Numbered from the stretch's first letter, positions 1-9,142 are shown. The stretch is DNA of 64,000 bases from Lachnospiraceae bacterium (GCA_900770345.1 CAAGKF010000165.1:51386-115385), one strand, 5' to 3'. The notes: generated from the sequence alone by a model not told the origin. Numbers and translations are program-made.

Positions 1-876
1 ACAGGAAAGGAACCCAGCAAGTCTCTGAACCCGGATGAGTGCGTATCCATCGGTGCGGCTATCCAGGGCGGCAAGCTGGCAGGCGATGCCGGTGCGGGAG
101 ATATCCTTCTTCTGGATGTTACGCCTCTGTCTCTGTCCATCGAGACCATGGGCGGCGTTGCTACCAGACTGATCGAGAGAAACACAACGATCCCGACAAA
201 GAAGAGTCAGATCTTCTCTACCGCAGCAGATAACCAGACTGCCGTTGATATCCACGTAGTACAGGGTGAGCGTCAGTTCGCAAGAGACAACAAGACTCTG
301 GGACAGTTCCGTCTGGATGGAATTCCGCCCGCAAGAAGAGGCGTTCCGCAGATCGAGGTTACTTTTGATATTGATGCCAACGGTATTGTAAATGTATCCG
401 CGAAGGATCTTGGAACAGGAAAAGAGCAGCATATTACCATTACCTCCGGCTCCAACATGTCCGACTCCGATATTGAGAAGGCTGTAAAGGAAGCTGCAGA
501 GTATGAGGCACAGGATAAGAAGCGTAAGGAAGCAATCGACGCAAGAAATGATGCTGATTCCATGGTATTCCAGACAGAGAAGGCTCTGGAAGAAGTAGGA
601 GACAAGATTGCTGCCAATGATAAGGCAGAGGTAGAGGCTGACTTAAACGCACTGAAGGAAGCTATCAACCGTGCTCCGGTTGAAGAGATGACCGATGCCC
701 AGGTTGCAGACATCAAGGCAGGCAAGGAGAAGCTGATGAACAGTGCTCAGAAGCTGTTTGCAAAGGTTTATGAGCAGGCTCAGGCTGCAGGAGCAGCAGG
801 CCCGAATCCGGGTGCCGGAGCAGGCTCCTCCAGACCGGATGATGATGTCGTGGACGCCGATTTCAAGGAAGTATAA
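1..876 (+). CDS. dnaK: Chaperone DnaK (Hsp70), 3' part only
   Basis: The open frame runs in from the left edge, so only the C-terminal 291 residues are present. Seen: end of the ATPase domain (GAAIQGG, then a [11 protein letters not shown] stretch), the substrate-binding beta domain ([32 protein letters not shown]) and the helical lid, ending in a Gly/Ala-rich tail and an acidic DADFKEV end typical of bacterial DnaK. It is the ATP-driven cytosolic chaperone that works with DnaJ and GrpE. dnaJ follows about 100 bases downstream, the usual hrcA-grpE-dnaK-dnaJ order of Firmicutes; the upstream genes would lie outside the window. Confidence 0.98.
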   Translation, partial: TGKEPSKSLNPDECVSIGAAIQGGKLAGDAGAGDILLLDVTPLSLSIETMGGVATRLIERNTTIPTKKSQIFSTAADNQTAVDIHVVQGERQFARDNKTLGQFRLDGIPPARRGVPQIEVTFDIDANGIVNVSAKDLGTGKEQHITITSGSNMSDSDIEKAVKEAAEYEAQDKKRKEAIDARNDADSMVFQTEKALEEVGDKIAANDKAEVEADLNALKEAINRAPVEEMTDAQVADIKAGKEKLMNSAQKLFAKVYEQAQAAGAAGPNPGAGAGSSRPDDDVVDADFKEV

Positions 877-919
877 CAGACAGAAATAAAAGCAGTAATA
901 AATTCTGACAGTTCAGACG

Positions 920-956
920 GGGATTAGGTGCCGGGATTCCGGCATCTAACCCTTTT
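920..956 (+). terminator. Hairpin with T-run between dnaK and dnaJ
   Basis: Arms at 920-934 and 939-952 pair (GGTGCCGG with CCGGCATC, extended outward to GGG/CCC with one bulged A and one G-T pair) around a GATT loop. TTTT follows at 953-956. It looks like an intrinsic terminator or attenuator that would lower dnaJ expression relative to dnaK. The same structure could instead protect the dnaK mRNA 3' end. Confidence 0.6.
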
Positions 957-980
957 GTGACTGATAAAGAGGAAAACAAC

Positions 981-2126
981 ATGGCAGAGAGTAAGAGAGA
1001 TTATTATGAGGTTCTGGGCGTTGCCAGGGATGCGGATGAGGATACATTAAAGAAAGCATACAGGAAGCTGGCTAAAAAATATCATCCCGATGCCAATCCC
1101 GGTGACAAGGAAGCCGAGGCGAAATTTAAGGAGGCTTCTGAGGCGTACAGTGTGCTGAGCGATCCCCAGAAGCGTCAGCAATATGACCAGTTCGGCCATG
1201 CTGCCTTTGAACAGGGAGCCGGCGGAGCCGGTGGATACGGCGGCTTTGGCGGTTTTGATTTTAACGGAGACATGGGAGATATATTCGGAGATATATTCGG
1301 AGATATCTTCGGCGGCGGCCGTTCCTCCAGAGGCCGGAGCGGCCCTGCGAGAGGCGCTAACGTAAGAACTTCTGTCCGCCTTACCTTTGAGGAAGCGGTA
1401 TTCGGGTGTGAAAAGGAGATCGAGATCAACTTCAAGGAGGTATGCGGCAGCTGTCACGGTTCAGGAGCGAAGGCAGGTACCTCACCCCAGACCTGTACCA
1501 AATGTAACGGAAAGGGCAAGATCATGTACACTCAGCAGTCCTTTTTCGGACAGGTGCAGAATGTGCAGCCATGTCCGGAATGCGGCGGTACAGGAAAAGT
1601 TATCAGAGAGAAGTGCCCGGACTGCTATGGAACGGGATATCGCACGGTACGCAAGAAATTTAAAGTTACTCTTCCCGCAGGTATTGATAACGGCCAGTGC
1701 GTCCGTCAGGTGGGCGGCGGTGAGCCGGGAGTAAACGGCGGAGAAAGAGGTGATCTGCTGGTAGAGGCAGTAGTATCCCAGCATCCGATCTTCAAACGTC
1801 AGGATACCAGCATTTACTCCACGGTGCCGATCTCCTTCGCGAGAGCTGCTCTGGGCGGAACGATCCGCATCAAGACGGTGGATGGTGAGGTGGAATACGA
1901 GGTAAGACCGGGAACGCAGACAGATACCAAGGTCCGCTTAAAGGGCAAGGGTGTTCCTTCTCTCCGCAACCGCAATGTGCGCGGTGATCATTATGTGACG
2001 CTGGTCGTGCAGGTGCCTGAGCGCATGACACAGGCTCAGAAGGAAGCCCTGCGCCGGTTTGACGATGCGATGAATGGTGTTGTATCCGAAGAGGAGAAGC
2101 CGAAAAAGAAAGGTCTTTTTAAGTGA
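981..2126 (+). CDS. dnaJ: Chaperone protein DnaJ (Hsp40)
   Basis: 381-residue type I DnaJ. It has an N-terminal J domain with the HPD motif at about residues 35-37, a Gly/Phe-rich linker (about 75-130), then four CxxCxGxG zinc-binding repeats ([32 protein letters not shown]) and the C-terminal substrate-binding domain. It stimulates DnaK ATPase and delivers unfolded clients. The ATG at 981 was chosen because [14 protein letters not shown] is the canonical start and a GAGGAAA ribosome site lies just upstream. A GTG at 957 in the same frame would add eight residues and overlaps the end of the upstream hairpin. The stop overlaps the start of the next gene by four bases. Confidence 0.97.
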   Translation: MAESKRDYYEVLGVARDADEDTLKKAYRKLAKKYHPDANPGDKEAEAKFKEASEAYSVLSDPQKRQQYDQFGHAAFEQGAGGAGGYGGFGGFDFNGDMGDIFGDIFGDIFGGGRSSRGRSGPARGANVRTSVRLTFEEAVFGCEKEIEINFKEVCGSCHGSGAKAGTSPQTCTKCNGKGKIMYTQQSFFGQVQNVQPCPECGGTGKVIREKCPDCYGTGYRTVRKKFKVTLPAGIDNGQCVRQVGGGEPGVNGGERGDLLVEAVVSQHPIFKRQDTSIYSTVPISFARAALGGTIRIKTVDGEVEYEVRPGTQTDTKVRLKGKGVPSLRNRNVRGDHYVTLVVQVPERMTQAQKEALRRFDDAMNGVVSEEEKPKKKGLFK

Positions 2127-2734
2127 ATATAAAACCGGAAAGCCGAAATAATACTAAAAATAAGGGAGTATCGCCGCAGGCCTTAAGGATCTGCGGCTTC
2201 TCTCTCATATGCATTATGCTCATGTTCGGTGTGGCTGCCATCAATAAGGCCAGAGCGCCGGAATATCTGCTGGCGGAGTATACCATCGAAGACGACCTGC
2301 CCCGGCACGTTAAATTTGAGTCCAGACCCCGGGATCTGGCCCAGCAGGCGGTGGGCTTTTTCTATATGTATCAGGGAACGGCTCAGTATGAGAAGTGCCG
2401 GACTGTTACAGCGCCTTCCAGGGCAGAAGAAATGAATTTTGAGCAGCAGTCTGCGGATTTTAAAGAGGGCTGTTATGTGAAGGAATATGTGATCCACAGC
2501 TTCCGGACTCTTCCGGAAAAGGAGTATGAAGACCGGAAAGAGTATTATGATGGGCTGGCAAAGAGCTGCGGTCTGAAGCAGTATCGTGTTGTCCAGATTA
2601 CTTTTGATCAGAAATGGTCCGATGCCGCTCTGGAAAAAGCTCCCCAGTGGGGAGACGGCTCCTTCACCAGGGAGTTTGCTGTGGGAAAAGAGAAGAAGCC
2701 CATGGGAAAATGGAAGATTTTTAATATTTTCTGA
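2123..2734 (+). CDS. Hypothetical membrane-anchored protein
   Basis: 203 residues, not recognised. The GTG start overlaps the dnaJ stop (GTGA), so it is probably translated by coupling and co-transcribed with dnaJ. Seen: a basic, Asn/Lys-rich N-terminus, one hydrophobic segment at about residues 24-44 ([12 protein letters not shown] core), then a mostly hydrophilic outward-facing domain rich in charged and aromatic residues and ending in WKIFNIF. The topology suggests a single-pass protein with an extracytoplasmic domain. No lipobox or catalytic motif is visible. The coupling to dnaJ suggests nothing specific about function. Confidence 0.75.
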   Translation: MNIKPESRNNTKNKGVSPQALRICGFSLICIMLMFGVAAINKARAPEYLLAEYTIEDDLPRHVKFESRPRDLAQQAVGFFYMYQGTAQYEKCRTVTAPSRAEEMNFEQQSADFKEGCYVKEYVIHSFRTLPEKEYEDRKEYYDGLAKSCGLKQYRVVQITFDQKWSDAALEKAPQWGDGSFTREFAVGKEKKPMGKWKIFNIF

Positions 2735-2775
2735 GCGCAGTGACAGGGTTATCTGCCGTTTATCACTGTGCGCTC
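2733..2775. repeat. Inverted repeat between convergent genes
   Basis: GAGCGCAGTGA (2733-2743) pairs with TCACTGTGCGCTC (2763-2775) with a two-base bulge. It overlaps the ends of the two convergent genes. Neither side is followed by a good T-run, so it may act as a weak bidirectional terminator or an mRNA 3'-end stabiliser. Confidence 0.4.
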
Positions 2776-3624
2776 GTAATAAAATATATATTGCTGTATG
2801 ACGCCTGAGAAGCCGTCATACCTGCCGAAATGGTCTTTTATGATCTGTTCATAAAGGTGTGTTTTGGGGGTATGGCGGTATTTCTTTTCATCAAAGTAAT
2901 GGTCCGTCAGGATCTTCTCGATCCAGGTGTCCACCGGAAAAGCGTCAATGTGATGAAGGCCGAAGAGACAGATGCAGTTGGCTACCTTTTTTCCGATTCC
3001 GTAAAAGCCGGTGAGATACGCCATGGCCTCATCGTAGGTCATGGAATGCAGCTTTTCCGGCTCCAGCTTCCCTTCCAGCGCATCACGGCAGAGCTGGTGA
3101 ATGTACTTGGCACGATAACCCAGCTTCAGCGCCAGCAGATCCTCCAGGGAAGCAGCGGACAGCTGGGCGGGGGAGGGGAAGGCATAGAGGACGGAATGCT
3201 CCGGGGTTTCCAGGGGCGTTCCGTAGCCGCGGCACAGCTCTTCTACCAGCTCCCGGATCTTGGGGATGGTTTTCTGCTGGGATATGACAAAGGTGATGAT
3301 CATCTCCCAGGGGTCCTGACGCAGGATCCGTATGCCCTTTCCGGTCCGGGCGGCAGCCTTAAGGTATTCATCTTCGGGATCCACCGAATCCAGGATGGCC
3401 TGGTAATCTCTTTCAAGGTCAAAATAGCTGACCCAGAAGGAGAGTTCTTCCTCAGGACAGAGAAGGAAGAGAGAGGTTCCCTCCTGACGGACGGTCAGGA
3501 TCCGTCCGCGGCTGATCACGCGGTAGCTGCCGTCAGTCTGAAGCGTCATGCGGAAGCACTGTCCGGACCGGGCGATCTGCTCCAGGTCAAAACAGGAAAT
3601 ATGACATGTATGAGTTCTGTTCAT
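2749..3624 (-). CDS. ogg: 8-oxoguanine DNA glycosylase/AP lyase, OGG1 type
   Basis: 291-residue HhH-GPD glycosylase. The diagnostic region near the C-terminus reads GIGKKVANCICLFGL followed by PVDTW: the second Lys (about residue 213) matches the Schiff-base lysine of OGG1 and the Asp (about 232) the conserved catalytic Asp. OGG1-type enzymes remove 8-oxoguanine opposite C in base-excision repair. The N-terminal OGG_N-like part (DLEQIARSGQCFRM) also fits. The ATG at 3624 was chosen because it forms an ATGA overlap with the upstream LysR stop; the frame stays open for 18 more codons upstream inside that gene. It is likely an operon with the LysR gene, although a functional link is not obvious. 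Confidence 0.9.
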   Translation of the reverse strand: MNRTHTCHISCFDLEQIARSGQCFRMTLQTDGSYRVISRGRILTVRQEGTSLFLLCPEEELSFWVSYFDLERDYQAILDSVDPEDEYLKAAARTGKGIRILRQDPWEMIITFVISQQKTIPKIRELVEELCRGYGTPLETPEHSVLYAFPSPAQLSAASLEDLLALKLGYRAKYIHQLCRDALEGKLEPEKLHSMTYDEAMAYLTGFYGIGKKVANCICLFGLHHIDAFPVDTWIEKILTDHYFDEKKYRHTPKTHLYEQIIKDHFGRYDGFSGVIQQYIFYYERTVINGR

Positions 3625-4505
3625 TGTTCCATCTCCTTTGCCAGTTTCATGAAAGCATCCATTTCCCTGGTGACCCATTTGTCTTTATGATACACGATCT
3701 GACGCCAGGTGCGCATGGCAAAATTTTTCACATCCAGGGGAGCCAGCTTCCCTTCCTCAATATCCTTTCGGACGGTGAATTCCGGCAGGAAGGATATGCC
3801 CATACCGCTTCGCAGCAGATTGATAATAAATTCCGTATTTCCGATCTCCAGGAAAGGCTGGATCGCCTTCCCGTGGGCAGCCAGATACTGGTCCAGGATA
3901 AACCGGTAGCTGGCATTTTTTTCTGTCAGGATAAAAGGCTCCGCAATGACCTGATCCAGCTCCAGCCCTCTTCTGCCGGCAAAGGGATGATCTGTCCGGG
4001 CTACAAAGATAATATTTTCAGGAGCTTCCAGGACCTTTTCCCATTTGTTGTCGTACATCCGTTTATCCAGAAAATATACGAGATCGATGGCGTTGGCGTT
4101 CATCAGGTTCAGCAGTGTTTCCGGGGAATCCGTGATAATGCTTACGTTCACTTTGGGATAGAGCTGGTGATATTCCTTCAGGATGGAAGGTAAAATGGAA
4201 GCGCAGATGGATTCAATAGTTCCAAGGCACAGCCGGCCTGTCAGCTCTGACGGATCGGCCACCGCGTCCTTTGCCTGGGCAAGATCCCGCATTACGGCCG
4301 AGGCGTATTCATAAAAAACCACTCCCTGATGAGTCAGCGTAGTCTGTTTGCCTATGCGGTCAAACAGATGGACATTCAGCTCCTGTTCCAGCTGTTTGAT
4401 CTGAATGGTAACGGCTGCCTGGGAGTAACCCAGCTGCCGCGCTGCTTTGGAAAAGCTTTTGAGCTGGGCAACCTGAAGGAAGGTTGCAATCTCCCGTAAT
4501 TCCAT
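3621..4505 (-). CDS. LysR-family transcriptional regulator
   Basis: 294 residues. The N-terminal winged helix-turn-helix (ELREIATFLQVAQLKSFSKA through SQAAVTIQIKQLE) is typical of the family, followed by a periplasmic-binding-protein-like effector domain (about 90-294) with the LCLGTIESICASILPSIL opening. It is transcribed away from cyuA, with a 186-base shared intergenic region. LysR proteins commonly control their divergent neighbour, so cysteine or sulfur metabolism is the first guess (inference). The effector is unknown. Its stop overlaps the glycosylase start by four bases. Confidence 0.92.
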   Translation of the reverse strand: MELREIATFLQVAQLKSFSKAARQLGYSQAAVTIQIKQLEQELNVHLFDRIGKQTTLTHQGVVFYEYASAVMRDLAQAKDAVADPSELTGRLCLGTIESICASILPSILKEYHQLYPKVNVSIITDSPETLLNLMNANAIDLVYFLDKRMYDNKWEKVLEAPENIIFVARTDHPFAGRRGLELDQVIAEPFILTEKNASYRFILDQYLAAHGKAIQPFLEIGNTEFIINLLRSGMGISFLPEFTVRKDIEEGKLAPLDVKNFAMRTWRQIVYHKDKWVTREMDAFMKLAKEMEQ

Positions 4506-4568
4506 AACTGTCGGTCTCCTTTGTATAGTTGATAAAAATATTTAAATCATATCATAAAAACATTAAAT

Positions 4569-4597
4569 TTTACAAAGAACTGTATTTATGTTACAGT
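4569..4597 (+). promoter_or_regulatory. Sigma-A-type promoter upstream of cyuA
   Basis: TTTACA at 4569-4574 and TACAGT at 4592-4597 with a 17-base spacer, about 95 bases upstream of the cyuA ATG. It lies in the AT-rich region between the divergent lysR and cyuA genes, where a LysR operator would be expected. Confidence 0.6.
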
Positions 4598-4691
4598 AAT
4601 TGCAGAGAAAAATCAAGAGCCTTTTCGCCTCCTGAACGGGTAGGAGGATACGGAGAGAGCAGGTGAGAGAGCAGGAGGATCAGATACGGTC

Positions 4692-5969
4692 ATGGATAAG
4701 ATGAACAAAAAATACGATGCATATATTCAGATTCTGAAGGAAGAGCTGGTTCCGGCCATGGGATGTACGGAGCCCATCGCCCTGGCTTATGCGGCGGCTG
4801 TTGCCAGGAAAGTTCTGGGATGTCTTCCGGATAAGGTGGTGATCGGGGCAAGCGGCAGCATTATCAAGAATGTAAAATCCGTTATTGTGCCCAATACAGA
4901 TCACTTAAAGGGAATTCCGGCAGCAGCGGCAGCAGGTATTGTAGCCGGTGATTCTTCCAAAGAGCTGGAAGTGATTGCCGCGGTCGCTCCTGATCAGATT
5001 GCCAGGATGAAGAAATTTCTGGAAAATACAGAGATCCAGGTGGAGCATGTGGACAATGGCATAACCTTTGACATAATCGTAACGCTGTATAAGGGAGAGT
5101 CCTGGTCAAAGGTCCGCATTGCCAATTATCATACGAATATCGTGCTGGTGGAAAAAGATGGTCAGATCCTGGAGCAGAAGGAGGTAGCCGGTGAGACGGA
5201 GGAAGGTCTGACTGACAGAAGTCTGTTAAATATGGAGGATATCTGGGATTTTGCCAACACGGTGGATGTGGAGGATATTAAGGAAATTCTGGATCGTCAG
5301 ATCGAATATAATTATGCCATTGCAGAGGAAGGAATCCGGGGAGATTACGGTGCGAATATCGGTTCCGTTCTGATCGATATGGAAGGCTCCAATGTACGTG
5401 TAAAGGCCAAGGCCATGGCGGCCGCAGGCTCTGACGCCAGAATGAACGGCTGTGAGCTTCCTGTTATTATCAACTCCGGCAGCGGCAATCAGGGTATTAC
5501 AGCTTCCGTTCCTGTTATTGTTTACGCAAGGGAGCTGGGAGTAAGCCGGGAAAAAATGTACCGCGCGCTGGCGCTGTCCAATCTAACCGCTATTCATCAG
5601 AAGACATCCATCGGCAGACTGTCTGCCTACTGCGGTGCTGTCAACGCGGGAGCCGGTGCGGGAGCCGGTATTGCCTATCTCTGCGGAGGCGGTTACAAGG
5701 AGATTGCTCACACCGTGGTAAATGCTCTGGCTATTGTTTCCGGCATTGTCTGTGACGGAGCGAAGGCATCCTGTGCGGCAAAGATCGCTTCTGCCGTTGA
5801 GGCAGGAATTCTGGGCTACAATATGTATATCCGCGGACAGCAGTTCCGCGGCGGCGACGGAATCGTTACCAAGGGTATAGAAGCGACCATAAAGAATGTG
5901 GGACGTCTCGGAAAAGAAGGCATGAAGGAGACAAATGAGGAGATCATCCGCATTATGATCGGTGAATAA
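4692..5969 (+). CDS. cyuA: L-cysteine desulfidase CyuA-like (UPF0597 family)
   Basis: 425 residues, matching the UPF0597/YhaM-CyuA family, which is related to the Fe-S L-serine dehydratase alpha chain. Members break down L-cysteine to pyruvate, ammonia and sulfide with an Fe-S cluster. Seen: the hallmark MGCTEPIALAYAAA near residue 22, Gly-rich NSGSGNQGI in the middle, and clustered cysteines in the C-terminal third (CGGGYKE, CDGAKASCAAKI) that fit cluster ligands. A good AGGAGG lies about ten bases before the ATG. The strong hairpin after the stop makes it monocistronic. L-serine activity cannot be excluded from sequence alone. Confidence 0.88.
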   Translation: MDKMNKKYDAYIQILKEELVPAMGCTEPIALAYAAAVARKVLGCLPDKVVIGASGSIIKNVKSVIVPNTDHLKGIPAAAAAGIVAGDSSKELEVIAAVAPDQIARMKKFLENTEIQVEHVDNGITFDIIVTLYKGESWSKVRIANYHTNIVLVEKDGQILEQKEVAGETEEGLTDRSLLNMEDIWDFANTVDVEDIKEILDRQIEYNYAIAEEGIRGDYGANIGSVLIDMEGSNVRVKAKAMAAAGSDARMNGCELPVIINSGSGNQGITASVPVIVYARELGVSREKMYRALALSNLTAIHQKTSIGRLSAYCGAVNAGAGAGAGIAYLCGGGYKEIAHTVVNALAIVSGIVCDGAKASCAAKIASAVEAGILGYNMYIRGQQFRGGDGIVTKGIEATIKNVGRLGKEGMKETNEEIIRIMIGE

Positions 5970-5985
5970 AAACCAAAAAGCTGTG

Positions 5986-6045
5986 ACAGGCCTCTGTCTG
6001 ACCGCTTTCAGGAGAAAAAGCGGCAGACGGAGGCCTGTTTGTCTG
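5986..6045 (+). terminator. Strong terminator after cyuA
   Basis: A long, nearly perfect hairpin occupies 5986-6038: ACAGGCCTCTGTCTG pairs with CAGACGGAGGCCTGT (one T-G pair), extended inward by ACCGCTTT/AAAGCGG. A short T-rich TTTGTCTG follows. It isolates cyuA from the hydF promoter just downstream. Confidence 0.75.
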
Positions 6046-6052
6046 AAAGCCC

Positions 6053-6081
6053 TTGATTCCTGTTTTGATTTGGCATACAAT
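6053..6081 (+). promoter_or_regulatory. Sigma-A-type promoter of hydF
   Basis: TTGATT at 6053-6058 and TACAAT at 6076-6081, 17-base spacer. The hydF ATG lies 56 bases further on, with AGAAGGAG as ribosome site. Confidence 0.7.
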
Positions 6082-6137
6082 AATAGGTATTCATAATAAA
6101 ACGGACCGTGTGAAACGGCGGTCAGAAGGAGCAGCGG

Positions 6138-7358
6138 ATGGGAATGAATAATACACCTGCATCAGACAGGGTACATATCGGATTTTTCGGAAAGCGCAAT
6201 GCGGGAAAATCCAGTGTCCTGAATGCAGTTACAGGACAGGACCTGGCAGTGGTTTCTGATGTCAGGGGGACAACCACGGATCCTGTTTATAAAGCGATGG
6301 AGCTTCTGCCATTGGGGCCGGTGATGATGATCGATACGCCGGGAATTGATGATGAGGGAGAGCTGGGAAGCCTGAGAGTAAGAAAGAGCTATCAGGTGCT
6401 GAATAAGACGGATGTGGCTGTGCTTGTGGTGGACGGCTGTCTGGGACTGAGTCCCGAGGATGAGGCTCTGTTAGAGAAGATCAGTGAAAAGAAGATACCG
6501 TGCGTGGTGGCGATGAATAAGTCGGATCTGTCGCAGAAATCGCCTCTTAACCAGCTTCCTTCCGGTATGCCCTGCCTTGCTGTCAGTGCCTGTACCGGAA
6601 AAGGGATCCATGAGTTAAAGGAGTGTCTTGCGCAGCTGGGAAAGACGGAGGAGAGCAGACTGAGGATCGTTGCCGATCTTATTGAGCCTTCGGATTTTGT
6701 GGTGCTGGTGGTCCCGATTGACAAAGCGGCTCCCAAGGGCCGTCTGATCCTGCCCCAGCAGCAGACGATCCGCGATATCCTTGAGGCGGATGCCACGGCT
6801 ATCGTGGTGAAGGAGCATGAGCTTCGTGACACCTTAATGTCTCTGGGAAAGAAGCCCAGGATGGTGATCACGGACAGCCAGGTGTTTGCCAAGGTATCGG
6901 CTGATACGCCCAGGGATGTTCTTCTGACCTCCTTCTCCATTCTGTTTGCCCGTTATAAAGGCAGTCTGGAGCCAATGGTGGAGGGTGTGCGCATGCTGGA
7001 TCAGATAAAGGACGGGGACAGGATTCTGATCTCGGAGGGCTGCACGCATCACAGACAGTGCGATGATATCGGAACAGTAAAGCTGCCGCGCTGGATCCGT
7101 CAGTATACGGGAGCAGAGCCGGAGTTTGCTTTCACCTCCGGCACGGAGTTTCCTGATGATGTGACAGAGTATAAGCTGATTGTACATTGCGGCGGCTGCA
7201 TGCTCAATGAGCGGGAGATGAAATACCGGATGAAATGCGCCCAGGATCAGGGAGTACCCATGACCAATTACGGTATTGCCATTGCTTATATACAGGGAAT
7301 CTTAAAACGCAGCGTTCAGCCCTTCCCGCAGATCGCTGCCCTGCTGGAGGAACAGTGA
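6138..7358 (+). CDS. hydF: FeFe-hydrogenase H-cluster maturation GTPase HydF
   Basis: 406 residues. HydF is the GTPase scaffold on which HydE and HydG build the two-iron subcluster before transfer to apo-hydrogenase HydA. Seen: P-loop GKRNAGKSS near residue 15, switch and G3 region MIDTPGIDDEGE, G4 NKSD, then a dimerisation domain and a C-terminal Fe-S domain. The ligand pattern CxH...HCxxC is present with Cys302, His304, His350, Cys351 and Cys354. No hydE, hydG or hydrogenase gene lies in this window. The stop overlaps the next gene's start (TGATG), so the two are translationally coupled. Confidence 0.97.
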   Translation: MGMNNTPASDRVHIGFFGKRNAGKSSVLNAVTGQDLAVVSDVRGTTTDPVYKAMELLPLGPVMMIDTPGIDDEGELGSLRVRKSYQVLNKTDVAVLVVDGCLGLSPEDEALLEKISEKKIPCVVAMNKSDLSQKSPLNQLPSGMPCLAVSACTGKGIHELKECLAQLGKTEESRLRIVADLIEPSDFVVLVVPIDKAAPKGRLILPQQQTIRDILEADATAIVVKEHELRDTLMSLGKKPRMVITDSQVFAKVSADTPRDVLLTSFSILFARYKGSLEPMVEGVRMLDQIKDGDRILISEGCTHHRQCDDIGTVKLPRWIRQYTGAEPEFAFTSGTEFPDDVTEYKLIVHCGGCMLNEREMKYRMKCAQDQGVPMTNYGIAIAYIQGILKRSVQPFPQIAALLEEQ

Positions 7359-8647
7359 TGAGAACAGAACGTGATGAACTGGGAGAGCGGACGCTGGATT
7401 CGGACTGTCTGTACGGCCTCCAGTCCCTGCGTGCACGGGAGAATTTCGGTTTCATCGGGGGGCCGGTGAAAAAGGATATGGTCCGGGCCATGCTGATTGT
7501 GAAAAAGGCGGCTGCTATGTCATACCTGCAGCTGGAGAAGGACGGATCGGAGAAAGCAAAGTGGGAAATGATCGTCCGGGCCTGTGACGGGCTTCTCTCC
7601 GGAGAGGATGAGGATGCCTTTATTACTCCGGCTCTCCAGGGCGGCGCCGGAACCTCTCTTAATATGAATGTGGATGAAGTGGTGGCCAATAAGGCACTGA
7701 AGCTGATGGGGAAACAGCCGGGCTCCTATGATGTGATTCATCCGCTGGATGATGTAAACCGGGGACAGTCTACCAATGACACCTATCCTACGGCTCTGAA
7801 AATAGCAGCTATTCAGAAGCTGCGTCTTCTGAGCGATGAGTGCAGCCGTCTCCAGGAGTCTTTTCAGAGAAAAGAACAGGAATTTTCCCATATTTCCAAG
7901 CTGGGACGAACGGAGATGATGGACGCTACTGCTGTTACGCTGGGAGAAGAGTTCGGCGCATTCGGTCAGGCCATTGCCAGGGACCGGTGGCGGATCTATA
8001 AGGTGGAGGAGCGGCTGCGTCAGGTCAACCTGGGAGGAACGGCAGTGGGAAGCGGCGTCAACGCGGACAGAAGATATATTTATAAGGTGATCGATATCCT
8101 GCGGGATCTGACGGATATCGGGCTTGCGAGAGCGGAATATCCTATGGATATTACGCAGAATCAGGATGTTTTTGCGGAGGCTTCAGGCCTTTTGAAGGCT
8201 ATGGCTGTAAATCTGATGAAGATTGCCGGAGACCTGCGCCTTATGGCATCGGGACCCTTCGGCGGGCTGGCGGAGATCCGGCTCCCGAAGCTGCAGAGGG
8301 GGAGTACGATTATGCCGGGAAAGGTAAATCCTGTGATCCCGGAAATGGTGACTCAGGCAGCGATCCGCGTGATCGCCAATGATTCGGCCATTACCATGGC
8401 AGCTTCCATGGGGAATCTGGAGCTGAATGCCTTTATGCCGCTGATTGCTGACAGTCTCCTGGACAGTCTGGATCTTCTGATCCGGGCGGCGGAAATTTTT
8501 CGCATGAAATGTGTGGATGGTATTTGTGCCAATGAGGAGAAATGCAGAGAATATCTGGAAAAAGCAGTACAGCCTGCCAGAACGGAGGCTGCACGGATTG
8601 AGGGCTATGACAGGGCCTCGGGCCTGATCACGGAGGATAAAAAATAG
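7358..8647 (+). CDS. Aspartate ammonia-lyase-like protein coupled to hydF
   Basis: 429 residues of the fumarase/aspartase superfamily. The signature GSTIMPGKVNP lies near residue 315, and GTSLNMNVDEV and GQSTNDTYPT match the substrate loops of aspartase. The expected reaction is L-aspartate to fumarate plus ammonia. The ATG at 7358 was chosen because it overlaps the hydF stop, and MRTERDELGERTLDSDCLYGLQS aligns with the usual aspartase opening. The N-terminus is slightly short for a classical aspartase (about 460-470). Coupling to hydF suggests a role linked to hydrogenase maturation, possibly as an ammonia or fumarate source, but this is inference. Confidence 0.88.
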   Translation: MRTERDELGERTLDSDCLYGLQSLRARENFGFIGGPVKKDMVRAMLIVKKAAAMSYLQLEKDGSEKAKWEMIVRACDGLLSGEDEDAFITPALQGGAGTSLNMNVDEVVANKALKLMGKQPGSYDVIHPLDDVNRGQSTNDTYPTALKIAAIQKLRLLSDECSRLQESFQRKEQEFSHISKLGRTEMMDATAVTLGEEFGAFGQAIARDRWRIYKVEERLRQVNLGGTAVGSGVNADRRYIYKVIDILRDLTDIGLARAEYPMDITQNQDVFAEASGLLKAMAVNLMKIAGDLRLMASGPFGGLAEIRLPKLQRGSTIMPGKVNPVIPEMVTQAAIRVIANDSAITMAASMGNLELNAFMPLIADSLLDSLDLLIRAAEIFRMKCVDGICANEEKCREYLEKAVQPARTEAARIEGYDRASGLITEDKK

Positions 8648-8669
8648 CAGTTCCCATGGGAAACTGCTA
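8639..8669 (-). terminator. Terminator of the DUF2752 gene
   Basis: On the minus strand TAGCAGTTT...AACTGCTA forms a hairpin (8645-8669) with a CCCATGGG tip, followed by six T (complement of A 8639-8644). It overlaps both convergent stop codons. On the plus strand there is no T-run. Confidence 0.7.
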
Positions 8670-9086
8670 CAGAAGCTGCTGCAGAAAACGGAAGACTCTG
8701 TAAATAATTCCCTCCCGAATATTGACAGAGACAACAGGATCCTTTATGATCAGGCGGATAAGATACACCAGAATAAAAAGGGCGCACAGCAGGAACAGAG
8801 CTTTTTCGGCAGCAGGGCTGCCGTTGTCTGACCAGCGCCAGTGAAAGACAAGCAAAAGAGGAATCCCCCAGAATAAAGGGTGATACCGGAAAGCCTGGAC
8901 GACATCCAGGTGCAGGAAGGACAGCCAGGCTCTGCTGAGTCCGCAGCCAGGGCAGGGGATGCCTGTTAAAAGACGGATGGGGCAGCCATGCCCCGTAAGA
9001 GCAAGGATGCCGTAGATCAGACCGATCAGGATCCAGGGGGCTGCTGCGGATAAAATTTTTTTCATTATAGTAGTATTCATTTTCAT
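8667..9086 (-). CDS. DUF2752 family membrane protein
   Basis: About 139 residues with three hydrophobic segments. The family hallmark, a short loop of the form CPIRLLTGIPCPGCGLSRAW followed by an F-R-Y-H-P sequence, is clearly present. The family has no established biochemical function. Start choice is uncertain: ATG codons lie at 9086, 9080 and 9065, none with a clear ribosome site. A TTG at 9122 is excluded if the promoter below is real. The gene is divergent from nagA. Confidence 0.82.
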   Translation of the reverse strand: MKMNTTIMKKILSAAAPWILIGLIYGILALTGHGCPIRLLTGIPCPGCGLSRAWLSFLHLDVVQAFRYHPLFWGIPLLLVFHWRWSDNGSPAAEKALFLLCALFILVYLIRLIIKDPVVSVNIREGIIYRVFRFLQQLL

Positions 9087-9093
9087 ACTGTCT

Positions 9094-9122
9094 GATATAA
9101 CGTATTTCGGAAAAAAAGTCAA
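9094..9122 (-). promoter_or_regulatory. Putative promoter of the DUF2752 gene
   Basis: Minus-strand TTGACT (9122-9117) and TATATC (9099-9094) with 17 bases between. Transcription would begin near 9087, almost at the ATG at 9086, which hints at a leaderless or very short 5' end. Confidence 0.4.
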
Positions 9123-9142
9123 TATAAGAAGGAGAAAAAAAT

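Noticed and set aside
2830..3690. A 286-codon plus-strand open frame
   Set aside because: It is antisense to the OGG1-type glycosylase, which has its catalytic Lys and Asp in place.
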